A stretch of DNA of 64,000 nt from Odontocerum albicorne (lineage: Eukaryota; Arthropoda; Insecta; Trichoptera; Odontoceridae), in the NCBI GenBank assembly GCA_949825065.1, contig OX463848.1:36609491-36673490 (forward strand). Reading direction: 5' to 3'. The notes under the pieces were generated by a model, which had not been told where the DNA came from, searched no databases, and worked only from the letters and a program-made list of their open reading frames with translations. The translations under genes were made by a program, and so were the position numbers. Positions 53,931 through 63,218 of this stretch are shown here, piece by piece (the stretch's first letter is position 1; each line of letters opens with the position of its first letter).

Positions 53931-54890
53931 CTATGCGTATCCAGAAAGTAAGTGTACTGAGGCTCTCACGACCGGATGAATTTTATTTTCGACATGTTGG
54001 CTACACTTCCGTGTAGCCTGACCCTTCCCCTCCGCAACGAAACCAGTTCGAGGTCAGTACGTTGAGAAGTGTCGACGCGACAACATGTGTTGTGAAAAAT
54101 GTCAATCCAATCTCCCGCCAAGTGCGAAATACGCGGCGTCATCCATTATCTCGTTTGGAAGGGAAAACCTCCGGTTGAGGTTTATAATGAGGTGAAAACT
54201 GCATATGGTGATAAAGCTATGAATCGAACGAGTGTGTACAAGTGGTGTCGCGAGTTTAAAAACGGTCACGTCACAACTCTTCACCCTCCGCCAAAAAGTT
54301 CAAAACCACAATTTCAGCCAAGAAAATCATGGCATCCGTGTTTTGGGACTGTCAAGGCATAATTTTAATTTAATATATGCCTCAAGGGGAGACCATCAAC
54401 TCTGCAAGATACTGTGAGACCCTAAAAAAATTGCGGAAAGCGATTCAGAACAAGAGGAGAGGCATGCTGGCAAAGGGAGTCTGCCTGCTGCACGACAATG
54501 CCAGATCACACACGGCCAACGCCACGAAGGAACTGCTCGCCTCGTTTAAATGGGATGTCCTGAACCATCCCGCGCATTCCCCTGACCTAGCACCTTCAGA
54601 TTACTATCTCTTTACCTCCCTGAAGCTGCACATGGGTGGAAAAAGGTTTTCAACCGACGAGGATGTAAAGGAGGAGGTGGAGAAGCGGACGTAGGAGGAT
54701 GGCGGGAAACTACTTCGAGGAAGGCATCAAAAAGTTGATACCCCGCTTCACCACCTGCATTGAGAGGAATGGCGACTATGTCGAAAAATAGCTTACATAT
54801 GTACTACGGTAACCACGTAATTTTTTTGTTTAAATAAAAAAAATTGTAACCTACAAAAATTCAGTACACTTACTTTCTGGATATGCCTCG
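53931..54890 (+). mobile_element. CGAGG-type mariner, 960-bp deletion derivative, copy 3
   Basis: The left end is CTATGCGTATCCAGAAAGTA (the first bases differ from the family) and the right end is ...CTTTCTGGATATGCCTCG. TA lies at 53929-53930 and 54891-54892. The internal deletion differs from copies 1 and 2. The element split a LINE family 1 copy, so it is younger than that LINE. Confidence 0.9.
54099..54791 (+). pseudogene. mariner transposase remnant with DNA-binding domain
   Basis: The N-terminal frame MSIQSPAKCEIRGVIHYLVW, then VYNEVKTAYGDKAMNRTSVY and KWCREFKNG, is the first helix-turn-helix region missing from copies 1 and 2. A deletion then joins it to sequence encoding the SPSAKKFKTTISAKK part, in a shifted frame. 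The first catalytic aspartate (GDETW) is lost. The second (LLHDNARSHTANATKELL) and third (SPDLAPSDYY) are kept. A one-base insertion and stop near 54692 end the frame. The element cannot encode an active enzyme. Confidence 0.88.
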
Positions 54891-54930
54891 TATATTACGC
54901 GCACCCATTTCTACAGTAGGAACATTATTG
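54891..54930 (-). mobile_element. LINE family 1, remainder after mariner
   Basis: CGCACCCATTTCTACAG is the inverse complement of the CTGTAGAAATGCGTGC block that normally follows next in the family. Confidence 0.65.
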
Positions 54931-55776
54931 TAAAATACGACAATCTAGTAGGCATTTGATATAGTACATGTTTTGGTCGATTGCGTGTTTCATATTTTTT
55001 GCCTTAATAACATACGTGCGAGAATTTTTTCTCTTAAGTCGTCTGCGCGAATATATATATGAAGTCATCGAATCAAATATTATACATTGCGAAAACAACA
55101 AAAGAAGAGCCGTGAGAACTCGAGATTGTGCAGTAAATGCAATCACGAGTATATGCAAGACTTGTAAATGATAAAAAAATCTAGTTATGAAAATAAGTAA
55201 TTGCCTACCTTTGTCGAGTGTGCAATTACGAGTATTTAGTAAGGTCTGTGTCAGAGACCACGTGCGCATAATCAAAATCTATCTTCACAACACTACAATC
55301 CATGATAGATTTTAACTATCGACATAATTCTCTGCGAATTATCATTTTTTAAATATTTAACAATGAATTATTTGATTATTCCAATAATTTTATTAAATGC
55401 TTAAGGTTTCATTCCTCTTAAACATTTTTCTTTTGAGTCAATTGATCACATGCACTTCCGATGTTTGACTTAAATACTTCTCTCCTGTTATTACCTAGCA
55501 TGCACCTCTCCATGCTGTGTTGTATTGTCTCTAGAGCTTTACTATCATTCGTACAGAAAGAGTCCACGTATCATTCACATGTTAGTACTGGTAAGATGCA
55601 TTGGTTAAATACATATAGATTGGCAGATTGTTCTTAAAAATGTTGTTCAATCGTATAAAAGAACTCAAAGCTAGTTTTGTTCGTCTATTTATTTGATTGA
55701 GATTGCAATCCTCGAATAAAATTCTTTGTCCTTAGTAGATATATTTTTGGATTTGTACTAGCTGCGTTTAATCCAT
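54931..55776. other. No gene recognised
   Basis: Unassigned AT-rich DNA. TACGAGTA lies at 55227-55234. Confidence 0.4.
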
Positions 55777-56331
55777 TTGAAAATATATATTTAACCCAAT
55801 TAGTTTCATGTCTTACGCGACTCATCTTCAGCGGTATTCCAAACTATAATATATATGATTTCTTAGAAATAATTAACACCTACATACTACTTATAACTAG
55901 ATAACAATTCTTACACTAATTATTTAGCAAAAACAAGTCCACTCGTTCACGCTACTTGTATTCCATCAAATTCACTCAGACCTTGGTCGTCCCAGCTAAT
56001 ACTGTAGGTGGACTACTCAGGCAACAGATAATGCTTCGGGAGCTTGTGCTTATAACGGAAGAGTAGGTCGGATTTACTCTCGTAAGCCCCCAGGGCAGCG
56101 ACTAAGGGATTGCTGTGATTTTGTTGACTTTTATAGAACTTCACGGTCCATGCGAGGATGTGGTGTTATAGGGTTTCTTCTCGCTATTTGGCGTGAAGTC
56201 GGGTAAGGTTTGTTCTGGGATGGGTGTTAAAAGATATTTTGAATGCCTTGTTCTGCACTCTCTGGAGTTTCAGGTGATAAGATGAGTCGGGTTTGACTTG
56301 AAACTAATTGGGTTAAATGTATATTTTCAAG
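55777..56331. mobile_element. Element with about 50-base inverted ends
   Basis: The left end TTGAAAATATATATTTAACC, then CAATTAGTTTCATGTC, is matched by the inverse complement at 56292-56331. CGACTCATCTT is also mirrored. The interior includes a minus-strand LINE remnant. Confidence 0.55.
55960..56275 (-). pseudogene. Jockey-like LINE C-terminal remnant
   Basis: On the minus strand, frames give LQRVQNKAFKISFNTHPRTN, LTRLHAK, WTVKFYKSQQNHSNPLVAAL and GAYESKSDLLFRYK. 'L-Q-x-V-Q-N-K-A-x-x-x ... K-F-Y ... H-x-N-P-L' is typical of the C-terminus of Jockey-clade LINEs. It carries stops and is inactive. Confidence 0.6.
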
Positions 56332-57078
56332 TTAATTAAACAGTATTTGAATTTTTAATGATATTTAAATTATTACGGTGATACACGCGTTAAAATGTAA
56401 TTATTACCACAACTTAAGGTTTAAGTTTGGGAAAAATATTAGGACCAAACTAACATTTCTTGAATCATGAAAGACCCCAAACAAGATTTTATTTCAGCTT
56501 TCTACCAAATTCCACTAGCCTATCATAAAATATTTTTGGCATTACAGTCGCTTATTATTGTTTTTATGCTATTTTAACAAAAACACAACTAAGTGAATTT
56601 TTATATTTTATTAGGTAAGTTATATAGCGAAATAGAATGAAGCATCATAAAACAAAATATAAATTAAACAGTTTTTAATCAAATAAAAATAAGTAACATA
56701 AAAATATACACGAAACAGATTTGGACACTTGTAAAAACAATTCGTAATAGTGTCATTATAGTATAAATAGAAAGTCGCATTTATCAAATCAATATTATTT
56801 CACTATATACGGCGAAGAATTTTGGCCGTGAAGAATCGTGGATGAGGAATATTCCCAGAATTCATTTATTTGACAGTTTTGTGTTTATTCATTAGGTGGA
56901 TTTATTGCTTTAAAGCAATACATTCAAATCAAACAGCTTTTGTTTAGTAATTATCAATGGTATTCATGGCCGTATTTTTAACGTAGTGTATGAAAACAAT
57001 ATTTGAAGAAAACTTAACAAAAATTAAAATAAAAGATAAATCACAAGGAAAACAGAATAGGAATTATTTAGGAGTTAA
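56332..57078. other. No feature recognised
   Basis: Very AT-rich sequence. Confidence 0.4.
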
Positions 57079-57736
57079 CCTTTCTCTTCCGGTGCTAAAA
57101 AAATCGCACGTTCCGGTGCTGTGTATTCAATACACACCAATGCACATGTAAAAATGAGCGATTTAAAATCGGAAAAATAAGAATATTCATAGCTAATCGC
57201 TTAAATTAATTAAATTTAAAGTCAAAAGTGATAATAATTGAAATTTAATTTCTGAAAACATGAAAAAAACATCGGCCGACGTTGACAAAACGGGCGAAGC
57301 GACAACCTCAAACGAAAGCCCGCGAGCTACTAAGGCGGGACTCGGAACATTAACACTGTGTATGTTATAATACCTCGAAGGAAGAAACAACTGCGAACTG
57401 AGATTCTATTTCTTGCGTTCCCATATACCGAAGTAGAGTGAGAGTGAGACGTGAATAGCGTCGTTTCCTCACCCATAGCGGTTTTTAGAATGAATATACC
57501 TACGTCACACACTGGCACACGTTTGATTGTATTGGTGAATTTATTCCCGATTTTCACAAAATATCTCTGATGTGGCCGATAAGTGATAATTATTATTAAT
57601 ATTATTTTTTCATTCAATGCGTAAATGTATTACGGAGGAATACCTAAAATCTGAACCTAGTATTTATTATATTTATAGAGATATTAACATTTTTAGAAGC
57701 AATGTGTATTAGTTACACATCGCAGAAAAGGGAGGG
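57079..57736. mobile_element. Possible piggyBac-type MITE
   Basis: TTAA at 57075-57078 and 57737-57740 flanks a segment starting CCTTTCTCTTCCGG and ending with the inverse complement of CCCTCCCTTTTCTGCG. Internal GTGTATTCAATACACAC and GTGTATTAGTTACACAT blocks lie near each end. TTAA with CCY ends fits piggyBac, but the terminal match is short. Confidence 0.4.
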
Positions 57737-57837
57737 TTAAGGAAGAAGATTTTGAAATTAATAATAGAATCATAAACTTAGAATATGCACTCAACTTAGA
57801 ATATGCAAGCGAAATTTGGGCGTCGCAAAAAACCTAT

Positions 57838-57963
57838 GTAAGTAAGATAAATTAGGCAGAAAAGAGAACGCTGCGTACAACGTACGATATATTACGGAAT
57901 CAGGATATTGTAAGTAAGATAAATTAGGCAGAAAAGAGAACGCTGCGTACAACGTACGATATA
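57838..57963. repeat. 72-bp satellite, first block
   Basis: Units run GTAAGTAAGATAAATTAGGC, AGAAAAGAGAACGCTGCGTA, CAACGTACGATATATTACGG, AATCAGGATATT. One and a half copies are present before the first mariner. The ACGTACGATA...TTACGGAAT part resembles LINE family 1 (ATGTATGACAGAATACGGAATG). Confidence 0.88.
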
Positions 57964-59250
57964 TTAGGTCCTTACATATGAAATTGGCGTTGTGCCGTAC
58001 TGGCAACTTTGATCTCAAATATCTTCTCTTTGGTTAGGAATTCCAAATTCAAATTTATACAGCTATTTACTCAAGTATTTGTGTTTCGAAAATTATAATT
58101 CATTTGTTTTTTCCTCAATTGTTTTTTTTCTTTGCGTCACTCAGTTTACAAAATGGAAAACTTGAAATATCGCGTTATTTACGAGTACGAGTTCCACCGT
58201 GGCACCAGTGCTGCAGAAACGGCTCGAAGGATTAATGATGTGTATGGCGACGGTGCCGCAAAAGAAAACACAGTGCGTTTTTGGTTCCAACGTTTTCGTT
58301 CTGGAAATTTTGACCTGCAGAACAAGCCCCGTGGACGGCCGGAGACCAAAGTTGATAATGAAGAATTGAAGGCTATTGTGGAAGCGGATCCATCGCAAAC
58401 CACGTCCGAGTTAGCTGCAGGCTGCGGTGTTAGTGATAAAACTGTTTTAATCCACTTGAAGCAAATTGGGAAGGTGAAAAAGCTTGAAAGGTGGGTACCT
58501 CACGAATTGAGTGAAGCAAATCAACAAACGCGCGTTGACTGCTGCGTTGCATTACTCAACCGGCACAATAATGAAGGGATTTTGAATCGAATCATTACCT
58601 GTGATGAAAAGTGGATCCTGTATGATAATCGGAAGCGCTCATCGCAATGGCTGAACCCTGCCGAACCAGCCAAACCATGCCCCAAGCGAAAATTGACTCC
58701 AAAAAAGTTACTTGTGAGCGTTTGGTGGACTAGTGCTGGTGTCGTTCACTACAGCTTTCTTAAATCTGGCCAGACGATTACGGCAGATGTCTATTGTCAG
58801 CAACTGCAAACCATGATGGAAAAGCTAGCTGCTAAACAACCGAGGCTGGTTAATCGCTCTAGGTCACTGCTGCTTCATGATAACACTAGACCACACACTG
58901 CACAACAGACGGCTACCAAATTAGAAGAGCTTCAATTGGAATGTCTAAGACATCCACCGTACTCTCCGGACCTTGCCCCAACAGATTACTATTTTTTTCG
59001 AAATTTGGATAACTTCTTGCAAGGGAAAAAATTCAACTCCGATGGGGCAGTCCAAACCGACTTCAAAGATTTTATTGATTCCCGTCCGAATGGTTTTTTT
59101 AGTAAAGGGATCGATGAACTACCTATGAGATGGCAAAAGTGCATAGATAGCAATGGTACATACTTTGATTAAATAAATATATTATATTAAAAAAAAATCA
59201 ACTTTATGTTCCTCCCAAACAAAACGCCAATTTCATATGTAAGGACCTAA
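57964..59250 (+). mobile_element. Full-length mariner with intact ORF (cecropia/Hsmar1-like)
   Basis: Terminal repeats start TTAGGTCCTTACATATGAAA and continue TTGGCGTT, perfect over 28 bases at both ends. TA flanks both sides (57962-57963, 59251-59252). At 1287 bp it has the normal mariner length. It is inserted in the 72-bp satellite. Perfect ends and an open frame suggest recent insertion. Confidence 0.95.
58153..59172 (+). CDS. mariner transposase, apparently intact
   Basis: The product cuts and pastes its own element in the nucleus, recognising the terminal repeats and joining the DNA at TA. The 339-residue frame is the expected mariner length (about 345). The N-terminal domain holds two helix-turn-helix motifs (residues about 1-110; AAETARRINDVYGDGAAKEN and TSELAAGCGVSDKTVLIHLK). 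The linker shows KKLERWVPHEL, where WVPHEL is the conserved mariner signature. The catalytic triad is visible as CDEKWILYDN (first D), LLLHDNTRPHTA (second D) and YSPDLAPTDYYFF (third D), consistent with DD34D spacing. It ends GTYFD. I chose the ATG at 58153 because MENLKYRVIYEYEF aligns with the family start. An ATG at 58132 would add seven residues. No stop or frameshift is seen. Similar to the human SETMAR/Hsmar1 lineage as I remember it. Confidence 0.95.
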   Translation: MENLKYRVIYEYEFHRGTSAAETARRINDVYGDGAAKENTVRFWFQRFRSGNFDLQNKPRGRPETKVDNEELKAIVEADPSQTTSELAAGCGVSDKTVLIHLKQIGKVKKLERWVPHELSEANQQTRVDCCVALLNRHNNEGILNRIITCDEKWILYDNRKRSSQWLNPAEPAKPCPKRKLTPKKLLVSVWWTSAGVVHYSFLKSGQTITADVYCQQLQTMMEKLAAKQPRLVNRSRSLLLHDNTRPHTAQQTATKLEELQLECLRHPPYSPDLAPTDYYFFRNLDNFLQGKKFNSDGAVQTDFKDFIDSRPNGFFSKGIDELPMRWQKCIDSNGTYFD

Positions 59251-59324
59251 TATTACGGAATCAGGATATTGTAAGTAAGATAAATTAGGCAGAAAAGAGA
59301 ACGCTGCGTACAACGTACGATATA
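59251..59324. repeat. 72-bp satellite, block between the two mariners
   Basis: About one unit, from TATTACGGAATCAGG to ACGTACGATATA, separates the two insertions. Confidence 0.88.
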
Positions 59325-60612
59325 TTAGGTGTACAAATAAGTTTCCGCCGTTTTTTATAAAAAAATGGGCATTTATTGTGAAAGAACGGAACCTCATGTT
59401 TTATTCGAAGTAGTACCCATCGCTTGCCACTACTTTTCCCCATCTTTCTGTCAGCATACGAATACCGCGTCAGTCATCATCATCATCTTTTGAGGCTATC
59501 CACGAATCGACTCAATTTTTGGTATCTTCATATGATGTGAAGTGCTGCTCAGACAGGCCATGCGTCATCGATCAAAACAAGTGGTAATCAGAAGGAGCAA
59601 TGTCTGGTGAATACAGCGGGTGGGGTAAAACTTCTCAATTGAGTGTTTCCAAATAGGTTTTGACCGGTGCCGCAACATGTGGACTAGCATTATCATGCAG
59701 GAGAGTAATTTTGTCGTGTCTGGCGTAGTAGTGGGCGCGCTTTTCCTCGAGTGCTCGACTCAATCTCATCAATTATGTTCGGTAGACAGCCCCAGCAATG
59801 GTTTCATTCGGTTTGAGCAACTCATAATACACGACACCAAGCTGATCCCACCAAATACACAACAAGAGTTTTTTTCCATGAATATTTGGCTTAGCCGTAG
59901 ATGTTGAAGCATGACCAGGGGATCCCCATGATTTCTTCCTTTTTGGATTATCATAATGGATGCATTTTTCATCACCAGTGACTATATGGTGCAGAAAACC
60001 CTTTCGTTTATGCCTGGCAAGCAGCATTTCATATGTGGAAAATTGGCATTCAAAGTTTCTCCGTGTCAGTTCATATGAATCCCAATTTCTTTGTTTTTGA
60101 ATCATTCCCAATGATTTCAACCCATGTGAAATTGCTTGTTGAGTCACTCCTAATGTAAGTGCAAGTTCTTCTTGCGTTTGGCACGAATCTTGATCCAATA
60201 ATACTTCCAATTCCGCGTCTTCGTACACTTTCGGCCTTCCGCTACGTTCTTTGTCTTCGATGTCAAATTCACCGTTCTTAAACTTTTGAAACCACTCACG
60301 ACAACTTCTCTCACTTAAGGCAGCCTCACCATATGCGTCTACAAGCAATCGATGCGCCTCAGCTGCAGATTTCTTCAAATTGAAGAAGTAAATCAAAAGT
60401 TCCCGCAAATGACGCTTATTCGGCTCAAAACTTGACATTTTCGAACACAAAAAAATATGTTATACTGATAAAAATTCACTAATATTTCAAGGTCATGTTG
60501 TTGACAGATGTCCAACCTTACGATAATGACATTTTACATCTGACAATTTTAACCATAACTTACTGGTGGCGCCAACTTTTGTCAAACGGCGGTGACTTAT
60601 TTGTACACCCAA
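59325..60612 (-). mobile_element. Full-length mariner of a second lineage, decayed
   Basis: Ends are TTAGGTGTACAAATAAGTTT and the inverse complement of TTGGGTGTACAAATAAGTCA, with TA at 59323-59324 and 60613-60614. Length is 1288 bp. It is inserted in the same satellite at the same position of the unit as the element at 57964. Confidence 0.93.
59401..60438 (-). pseudogene. mariner transposase with five in-frame stops
   Basis: The frame from 60438 (MSSFEPNKRHLRELLIYFF) to the stop at 59401-59403 spans 345 codons without a frameshift. Helix-turn-helix motifs (AEAHRLLVDAYGEAALSERS; EELALTLGVTQQAISHGLK) and the catalytic motifs GDEKCIHYDN, LLHDNASPHVA and SPDIAPSDYHLF are visible. The usual W in GDEKW is C. 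Five internal stops follow the R of GAVYRT and positions nearer the C-terminus. Each can be explained by a single transition (CAA to TAA, CGA to TGA twice, TGG to TGA twice), judged from the family consensus as I remember it. The lineage resembles the mellifera-type group. Confidence 0.92.
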
Positions 60613-60850
60613 TATTACGGAATCAGGATATTGTAAGTAAGATAAATTAGGCAGAAAAGAGAACGCTGCGTACAACGTACGATATATTACGGAATCAGGA
60701 TATTGTAAGTAAGATAAATTAGGCAGAAAAGAGAACGCTGCGTACAACGTACGATATATTACGGAATGAGGATATTGTAAGTAAGATAAATTAGACAGAA
60801 AAGAGAACGCTGCGTACAACGTACGATAGATTACGGAATGAGGATATTGA
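60613..60850. repeat. 72-bp satellite, last block
   Basis: Three more units follow, the last diverging (GGAATGAGGATATTGAGAAA) straight into LINE family 1 sequence. Confidence 0.9.
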
Positions 60851-60955
60851 GAAAGAATGTGATTCGAAATAAGATGCAGTAAGTGAGATGACGATAAGAG
60901 CGTTGAGATGATTCACCCACGTAGAAAAAAAATGGTTTTGGAAGACCTAAAAAAG
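60851..60955 (+). mobile_element. LINE family 1, left part (split by a SINE)
   Basis: AAGAATGTGATTCGAAATAA, TGAGATGACGATAAGAGCGT, TGAGATGATTCACCCACGTA and GGAAGACCTAAAAAA are decayed versions of the coding block around RWFGHV and GRPRK. Confidence 0.65.
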
Positions 60956-61150
60956 TTGATCTTGTGGCCTAGATGTTAAGATGTTTGTTTCCCGATCCGG
61001 AGGTTGCGGGTTCGATTCCTGTTGGAACCTAGATTTTCTAAAAATGAATTCTAGTCTGGTTTTCACTTAAGGCCTCTTTAACGTTTTTTGGTTCGCCACT
61101 TGCCTGCTATAAGCCTGCCAGGTTGTAATGTATACAACGAAAGTGTAATA
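60956..61150 (+). mobile_element. SINE family A, complete
   Basis: CTTGTGGCCTAGATGTTAAG (box A), TGTTTCCCGATCCGGAGGTT, GCGGGTTCGATTCCTGTTGG (box B), TAGTCTGGTTTTCACTTAAG, GCCTGCCAGGTTGTAATGTA, TACAACGAAAGTGTAATATA and an ATACAACATAA tail. It is one of the best preserved copies. Confidence 0.85.
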
Positions 61151-61281
61151 TAATACAACATAATAAAATGGCTTGATCAAATTCGGTTAGAGGGAGAGTG
61201 AAAAGTCTATATTAGTAGTAGAGCTAGTACGATGAGGTGTATGGACGTGGCAGAAGCAAAATAACGTGGCAGAAGCAAAAT
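61151..61281 (+). mobile_element. LINE family 1, right part
   Basis: ATGGCTTGATCAAATTCGGT, AGAGGGAGAGTGAAAAGTC, GATGAGGTGTATGGACGTGG continue the LINE. The last block (ACGTGGCAGAAGCAAAAT) is duplicated in tandem at 61245-61281. Confidence 0.6.
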
Positions 61282-61320
61282 ATCAGAAGGTTGCGTGTTC
61301 AGATCACGTCGGGGTCACCA
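61282..61320 (+). ncRNA. tRNA-Trp 3' end including CCA (39 nt)
   Basis: ATCAGAAGG, then TTGCGTGTTCAGATCACGTC and GGGGTCACCA reproduce the 3' half of tRNA-Trp(CCA) with one difference in the T loop (AGATC for AAATC). The final CCA is not encoded in animal tRNA genes, so the segment comes from a mature tRNA. It is directly followed by an LTR-like sequence. Read on the minus strand this is LTR-end, then TGGTGACCCCGACGTG, a classic primer-binding site. Confidence 0.8.
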
Positions 61321-61321
61321 A

Positions 61322-61848
61322 TGTAGCGATGTTCGTTACCAATGTAGCGTGTGTCCTGTTAGGACGTGCTGATGATGTTGATGTTGACATCGCTATATTC
61401 GTTTTAGTCGAATTCTGCGTTCCTTTTCGTTCCGGGTCATCAATGTAGCGAGTTGCTTATCTTGATACGTCGTGATGATTTTGATATGTATTTAAAATGA
61501 AATACAAATATTCAGGAATGCGAACGAAAATGAGAGTGAATAGCGGGTAAATAATAACAAATCTTGACAGTTGGATGAATAATAATGTTTATTTGTCTAC
61601 CAGTAGGTATTTTATAGTAGTGAGTGAATGTGCTCGCAACATATACTCTGTCTCACTCCTGCGCGTGCACTAGTGTAGCGGGTAGTATATTTATTTGCCG
61701 AGACGGCGAGACAGAACGTAAATACTATTTGTGAGTAAACATTGTTGACGCTTCTAGTATGTGACAATTGTAAATAGTTCAGAGTTTGATTCATCGGTCG
61801 TTGACCCTGTATGTTTACAATTTATTTGACAACAAATTATGTTTGACA
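61322..61848 (-). mobile_element. LTR-like segment (probable LTR retrotransposon remnant)
   Basis: On the minus strand the segment ends ...CATCGCTACA immediately before the tRNA-Trp primer-binding site, as a 5' LTR would. A TATAAAA box lies at 61610-61616 (minus strand). The outer boundary near 61848 is guessed from a TG start. ACCAATGTAGCG-like blocks occur at the end and again at about 61336 and 61439. No internal gag or pol sequence is seen. Confidence 0.5.
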
Positions 61849-61849
61849 A

Positions 61850-62329
61850 TTATTTATTTATTTGACAATTATTTATTTATTTATGGACGTAGGTATCCTA
61901 CACTAGGATAGAATGTAGTGAAAATCTATTATTTTTACCTACAATAAGGAAATTTCGTGATGGAGATTACTTAATTTTTGTTAACCGTTGAGTTCAACAC
62001 ATACAGTTTCAGTTGATGAGTAATAATTAACAAATTACATATCTTCTTAATTAAAATGTCGAGACAATGTCTCTGGAAATCGACTGAAAAGCGAACCAGG
62101 TTTCGCCATTCAGGTGACATTGGCACGGAGTTGTAAGGCGTGCAAACGGCAGTATTGTCGCTAGTCAAGCCGCCGATCACGACACCAAATGCTGTGACTA
62201 ATGGCGATTATTGCTGGATTATCTGACGCAATGCCACTATCTGTACTTGAGTGAGATCTTGGTTAGCTTCGAAGTATGGTTGTAGTCTTTTTTCACGACA
62301 TTTTGCTGGCGGTAGTTTTTTTTATGGGG
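61850..62329. other. No gene recognised
   Basis: A TTTATTTGACAATTA tandem lies at 61820-61885. Otherwise nothing is assigned. Confidence 0.4.
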
Positions 62330-62560
62330 CGTAGTAGAGGGAGACCAAGGAAATAATGGTTGGATTAAGTGGGTGATATTTTGAAAGAAGGAGAATGTTA
62401 AAAAATCTGAGAAATCGTAAGAGTTGTATGAGAAGGTGTATAGATATAGAAAAGGCGAAAGATGTGTGTCCCGATAGGAAAGTCTGGCGTTATCTTCTCT
62501 CTGTCTTCCCAGATAGGGTGATGGTTTGATGGTATGTGTCTATCATATGTACAATATATA
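62330..62560 (+). mobile_element. LINE family 1 extreme 3' end
   Basis: TAGTAGAGGGAGACCAAGGA, TTGGATTAAGTGGGTGATAT, TATGAGAAGGTGTATAGATA, TGTCCCGATAGGAAAGTCTG and GTGATGGTTTGATGG follow family order. Confidence 0.7.
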
Positions 62561-62665
62561 ATATTAAAAGTACGTAACATTCCTGAAAATTATCCATTTT
62601 TTGTGGATTTCGAGAATCACTTCACTAAGCGAGGCATATATCGTTAAATATGTATTACTCTTTAA

Positions 62666-63215
62666 AGGCGCGTTCTTACGGTTCAAGTTTAGTTGACCAG
62701 TTTAAGTTGATCAACAAAAGTTGAATGAAATTTGTAGTGAGAACCTTTGTTTTAATAGAGTTGATCAACTAAAAATTGACCCAGTCAAACTTTATCGTTC
62801 AAGTGATGAGTCATCAACAACTCGCCGGATGCCCGCCGAGTTTGTCGATTTGTCGTATTCAACTTTTGTTGATCAACTTTAATCGGTCGACTATACTTGA
62901 ACCGTGTGAACAAAAACTGATTCAAGTCGTCTTCAACTTTTGTTGATCAACTTTAATCGGTCAACTAAACTTGAACCGTGTGAACAAAACTGATTCAAGT
63001 CGTCTTCAACTTTTGTTGATCAACTTTAATCGGTCAACTAAACTTGAACCGTGTGAACAAAAACTGATTCGAGTCGTCTTCAACTTTTGTTGATCAACTT
63101 TAATCGGTCAACTAAACTTGAACCGTGTGAACAAAACCTGATTCAAGTCGTCGTCTTCAACTTTTGTTGATCAACTTTATTCGGTCAACTAAACTTGAAC
63201 CGTGAGAACGGGCCT
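62666..63215. mobile_element. PIF/Harbinger-like MITE with internal tandem repeats
   Basis: The ends are AGGCGCGTTCTTACGGTTCA and the inverse complement of AGGCCCGTTCTCACGGTTCA, continuing for about 60 bases. A TAA duplication flanks them (62663-62665, 63216-63218), as in Harbinger elements. Five copies of a 73-74-bp unit (TTCAACTTTTGTTGATCAAC, TTTAATCGGTCAACTAAACT, TGAACCGTGTGAAC, AAAAACTGATTCAAGTC) fill the right half. The unit is the inner part of the right terminal repeat. Confidence 0.85.
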
Positions 63216-63218
63216 TAA

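Noticed and set aside
57330..57617. 95-codon minus-strand gene
   Set aside because: It lies inside the putative piggyBac-type MITE and has no domain or splice support.
57964..57969. Insect telomeric TTAGG at the mariner ends
   Set aside because: TTAGG appears once at each end as part of the 28-base terminal repeat. There is no tandem telomeric array.
58180..58187. TACGAGTA as a footprint inside the intact mariner
   Set aside because: It lies within the conserved coding sequence (peptide YEYEF) and no frame disturbance occurs, so it is coincidence.
60956..61030. Functional tRNA gene
   Set aside because: Boxes A and B are present, but the acceptor and anticodon stems do not pair and the sequence continues into the SINE body.
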